Shown here one piece after another: positions 62,322-64,000 of a stretch of 64,000 nt of DNA. A program made the position numbers and the translations under genes. The stretch is taken from contig NZ_LWBS01000220.1 of the NCBI RefSeq assembly GCF_001652265.1, positions 240,722 to 304,721 of the forward strand, given 5' to 3'. Below the pieces are notes generated by a model. That model was given only the letters and a program-made list of their open reading frames with translations. It was not told the origin of the DNA and ran no database searches. How positions within the stretch are numbered: position 1 is the first letter of the stretch; each line of letters opens with the position of its first letter. Source of the DNA: Rhizobium leguminosarum. Lineage in GTDB: Bacteria > Pseudomonadota > Alphaproteobacteria > Rhizobiales > Rhizobiaceae.

Positions 62322-63932
62322 TCAAACCAGCAGGTGCGATGCTTGGCTGCTATGGAACGCGTCCACATTTATATACACGCTGAGAGAGTCAGTATCGATG
62401 TGAGAAGCGCCGTCAGAAATCTTATATTGGAAGGATTCGCTGACCTTTCCGCTGAGACCAGCGATTTTCACCGCATCAACCGTATACGTGTAATCACCAT
62501 CGCTCTCCACATGGATGACGCCGTATTTCCCCGTCAGCGTCAGGCCATGCTTATCCACTGCACTGTCACCGAAGCGACGAAGCAGCACGGTTCCATTGAT
62601 TGCGCTATCGTTTTCGAGGAGGTTGCCATGATAGGCGCTGCCCGTATCCGTCGCGATTTTCAGGCTGTCATGGGCTGCGACAATCTTGGGAACGGCGACG
62701 GTGGGTGCGGTGGAAACCTGCGCTTCGGTCGCGGGCGCCGGAGTGCTCGTCTGCGTCGGTGTTGACGGTTCGACATGCGGCTCCACAACCGGTGTGGTAG
62801 GCGTCTCATTGTTGGAAGGAGTATTGCCAGTCGTGGCGTCGAGTTCGGCCTGCGCTTGCTCCAGCGTTTTATTATCGTTGATCAAGAAGGTGCTCTGGAG
62901 GGCAATTGCGACCGGCATTGTCAACGTCGACACCACGCTGTCGATGATATTATCATGGAAAGAGCCGGATGCAGGCCTGTCGACCTTCAGCGCCGAGGAC
63001 GAAAGGTCGTCAAAGACATTACCATGAATATCGATATCCGTGCGTGTATAACTTGGGTAACCTGCAGCGCTGATCGACACGCCCCAGACGCCGTTATGAA
63101 TATAGTTTCCACTGATATCATAGTTTGTCGCATCGCCCTGGTCGCCAAGGCCGATGCCGAAAGGCCAGCTGTAACCGCCATATTCCGAAATGTCATTGTC
63201 GTGGATGGCGATATTCTTGCCTGCGTTGGCACCTATCCCGAAACCGCCGCCGACCACGGTGTTGTCCTCGACCACTGCATTTACAGCCCGAACAAGCACT
63301 AGGACGCCCTTTGCGCTATTGGTGTCCGTTTGCTCCAGATGGTTACCCTTGATCAGGATATTGCTGCTGTCGTTCAACTGAACGGCGTCTGCCGCAGCGC
63401 CTTGGCTATTGATGACCAGGTTATTGACGATGGTAACGCCGATCACTTTATCCATCCAGATGCCGTCTCCATTCACCCCGGAAATCTTGCTGTTTTCGAT
63501 GGTAATGTTCTGGCTGCTCTGGAAATTGACGGAACCGGGCTTGCCGGCAAGTCCGGTATTTTCGACCTCGACGTTGCGGACGATCCAGTTAGAGACATTT
63601 CCCGCATATATCGCCGCACCGCCGGTATCAGCAATCTTGATGTTCTCCACGATGATGTTTGAAGCTTTCGATCCGTGGATGCCGTCATTAGTACTGTGAA
63701 TGACCGGCGCATCGCCAACGCCGTAACTACCAATTGTAATCGGAGAGCTGACAGTGCCGGAGTATTTCAGGTCGAATTGCTCGTTAAACACGCTTCCGGC
63801 GGCAAGCAGCACGTTGTCTCCCGGCTTTAACCTCAAGGATTCGACCGCGGAAAGCGTCGCGAAAGCCGACTGCTCGCTCATCCCACTATTCTGATTGGAT
63901 CCCGTTGCCGAATTTACATAGTAGACGGTCAC
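62322..63932 (-). CDS. plyA: Secreted right-handed beta-helix protein, PlyA/EPS-glycanase-like
   Basis: 536 residues from a GTG at 63932, chosen because GGGAG lies 8 bases before it and the protein then begins VTVYYVNSATGSNQNSG as type I substrates do, without a signal peptide; a TTG at 63947 would add five residues. Residues 1-370 form a parallel beta-helix (repeats such as IVENIKIADTGGAAIYAGNV, ITIENSKISGVNGDGIWMD). A Pro/Thr/Glu linker (about 385-425) leads to a C-terminal cadherin-like/Rap-type domain (LLENDSAINGTVLLRRF, YGVIHVESDGDYTYTV, SESFQYKISDG). By type and position it is a PrsDE-exported EPS-cleaving enzyme; activity is inferred. Confidence 0.78.
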   Translation of the reverse strand: MTVYYVNSATGSNQNSGMSEQSAFATLSAVESLRLKPGDNVLLAAGSVFNEQFDLKYSGTVSSPITIGSYGVGDAPVIHSTNDGIHGSKASNIIVENIKIADTGGAAIYAGNVSNWIVRNVEVENTGLAGKPGSVNFQSSQNITIENSKISGVNGDGIWMDKVIGVTIVNNLVINSQGAAADAVQLNDSSNILIKGNHLEQTDTNSAKGVLVLVRAVNAVVEDNTVVGGGFGIGANAGKNIAIHDNDISEYGGYSWPFGIGLGDQGDATNYDISGNYIHNGVWGVSISAAGYPSYTRTDIDIHGNVFDDLSSSALKVDRPASGSFHDNIIDSVVSTLTMPVAIALQSTFLINDNKTLEQAQAELDATTGNTPSNNETPTTPVVEPHVEPSTPTQTSTPAPATEAQVSTAPTVAVPKIVAAHDSLKIATDTGSAYHGNLLENDSAINGTVLLRRFGDSAVDKHGLTLTGKYGVIHVESDGDYTYTVDAVKIAGLSGKVSESFQYKISDGASHIDTDSLSVYINVDAFHSSQASHLLV

Positions 63933-64000
63933 GCCATGATCTCCCAAAGATACTGGAAAATCTTTTACCTGCGGACCTCTCTCTGCCTCCTAAAATGGAA

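Noticed and set aside
1..64000. CRISPR array, rRNA operon or prophage
   Set aside because: No evenly spaced direct repeats, no rRNA stretches and no phage structural genes were seen.

Overview
The window looks like a piece of a Rhizobium genome, most like the R. leguminosarum/R. etli group. This rests on high-GC alphaproteobacterial coding style, a xylose ABC operon with ROK regulator, Rhizobium-type palindromic intergenic repeats, and an exopolysaccharide locus whose gene order (GT4, acetyltransferase, pyruvyl transferase, flippase, pyruvyl transferase, GT2 series, PssD/PssE-like pair, PrsE/PrsD, PlyA-like protein) matches what is known of the R. leguminosarum Pss-I region. Species and gene names come from recognised protein features and remembered gene order; no database search was made.

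Layout. 1-6.7 kb: sugar catabolism and uptake (IolG-type dehydrogenase, divergent ROK repressor, XylF-XylH-XylG). 6.9 kb: tRNA-Arg(CCG), followed directly by an IS481-type remnant. 8.3-22.8 kb: an accessory block of envelope and secreted proteins (LssY-C, OmpA-like, Cys-rich, DUF1254, beta-barrel, DUF2147, DUF4105, esterase-like lipoprotein, TPR membrane protein) plus two decayed genes. Several transcription units here share an upstream element, GTAAC/TACNGTAACAYAC, which suggests a local regulon. 23-25.2 kb: a small exported protein and a DUF882/M15-like protein. 25.6-35.4 kb: a first polysaccharide cluster: UXS-type epimerase preceded by a decayed copy of itself, three GT2 enzymes, a 1000-residue GT2/methyltransferase/NodB-like deacetylase fusion, and an ABC exporter. 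35.4-37.4 kb: AT-rich, gene-poor DNA with hairpins and a mosaic repeat.

37.4-42.2 kb holds a compact minus-strand unit: XRE regulator, SARP/TPR regulator, a 70-residue cysteine-free peptide, a YcaO and a TfuA. It has the layout of a ribosomally made, post-translationally modified peptide (RiPP) system and is the best candidate here for an undescribed pathway.

44.4-63.9 kb is the exopolysaccharide locus. Its genes are tightly overlapped (ATGA, TTGA, TGATG junctions) from a Tat-exported GH10 enzyme to the PssD/PssE pair. It faces, across a terminator, a minus-strand unit of SGNH hydrolase and PrsE-PrsD type I secretion, with a beta-helix EPS-lyase-like protein that is the likely secretion substrate. 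Within the GT2 series there is a visible scar of a tandem duplication and a 31-codon open frame carrying a CxxCxGxG motif wedged between two GT genes.
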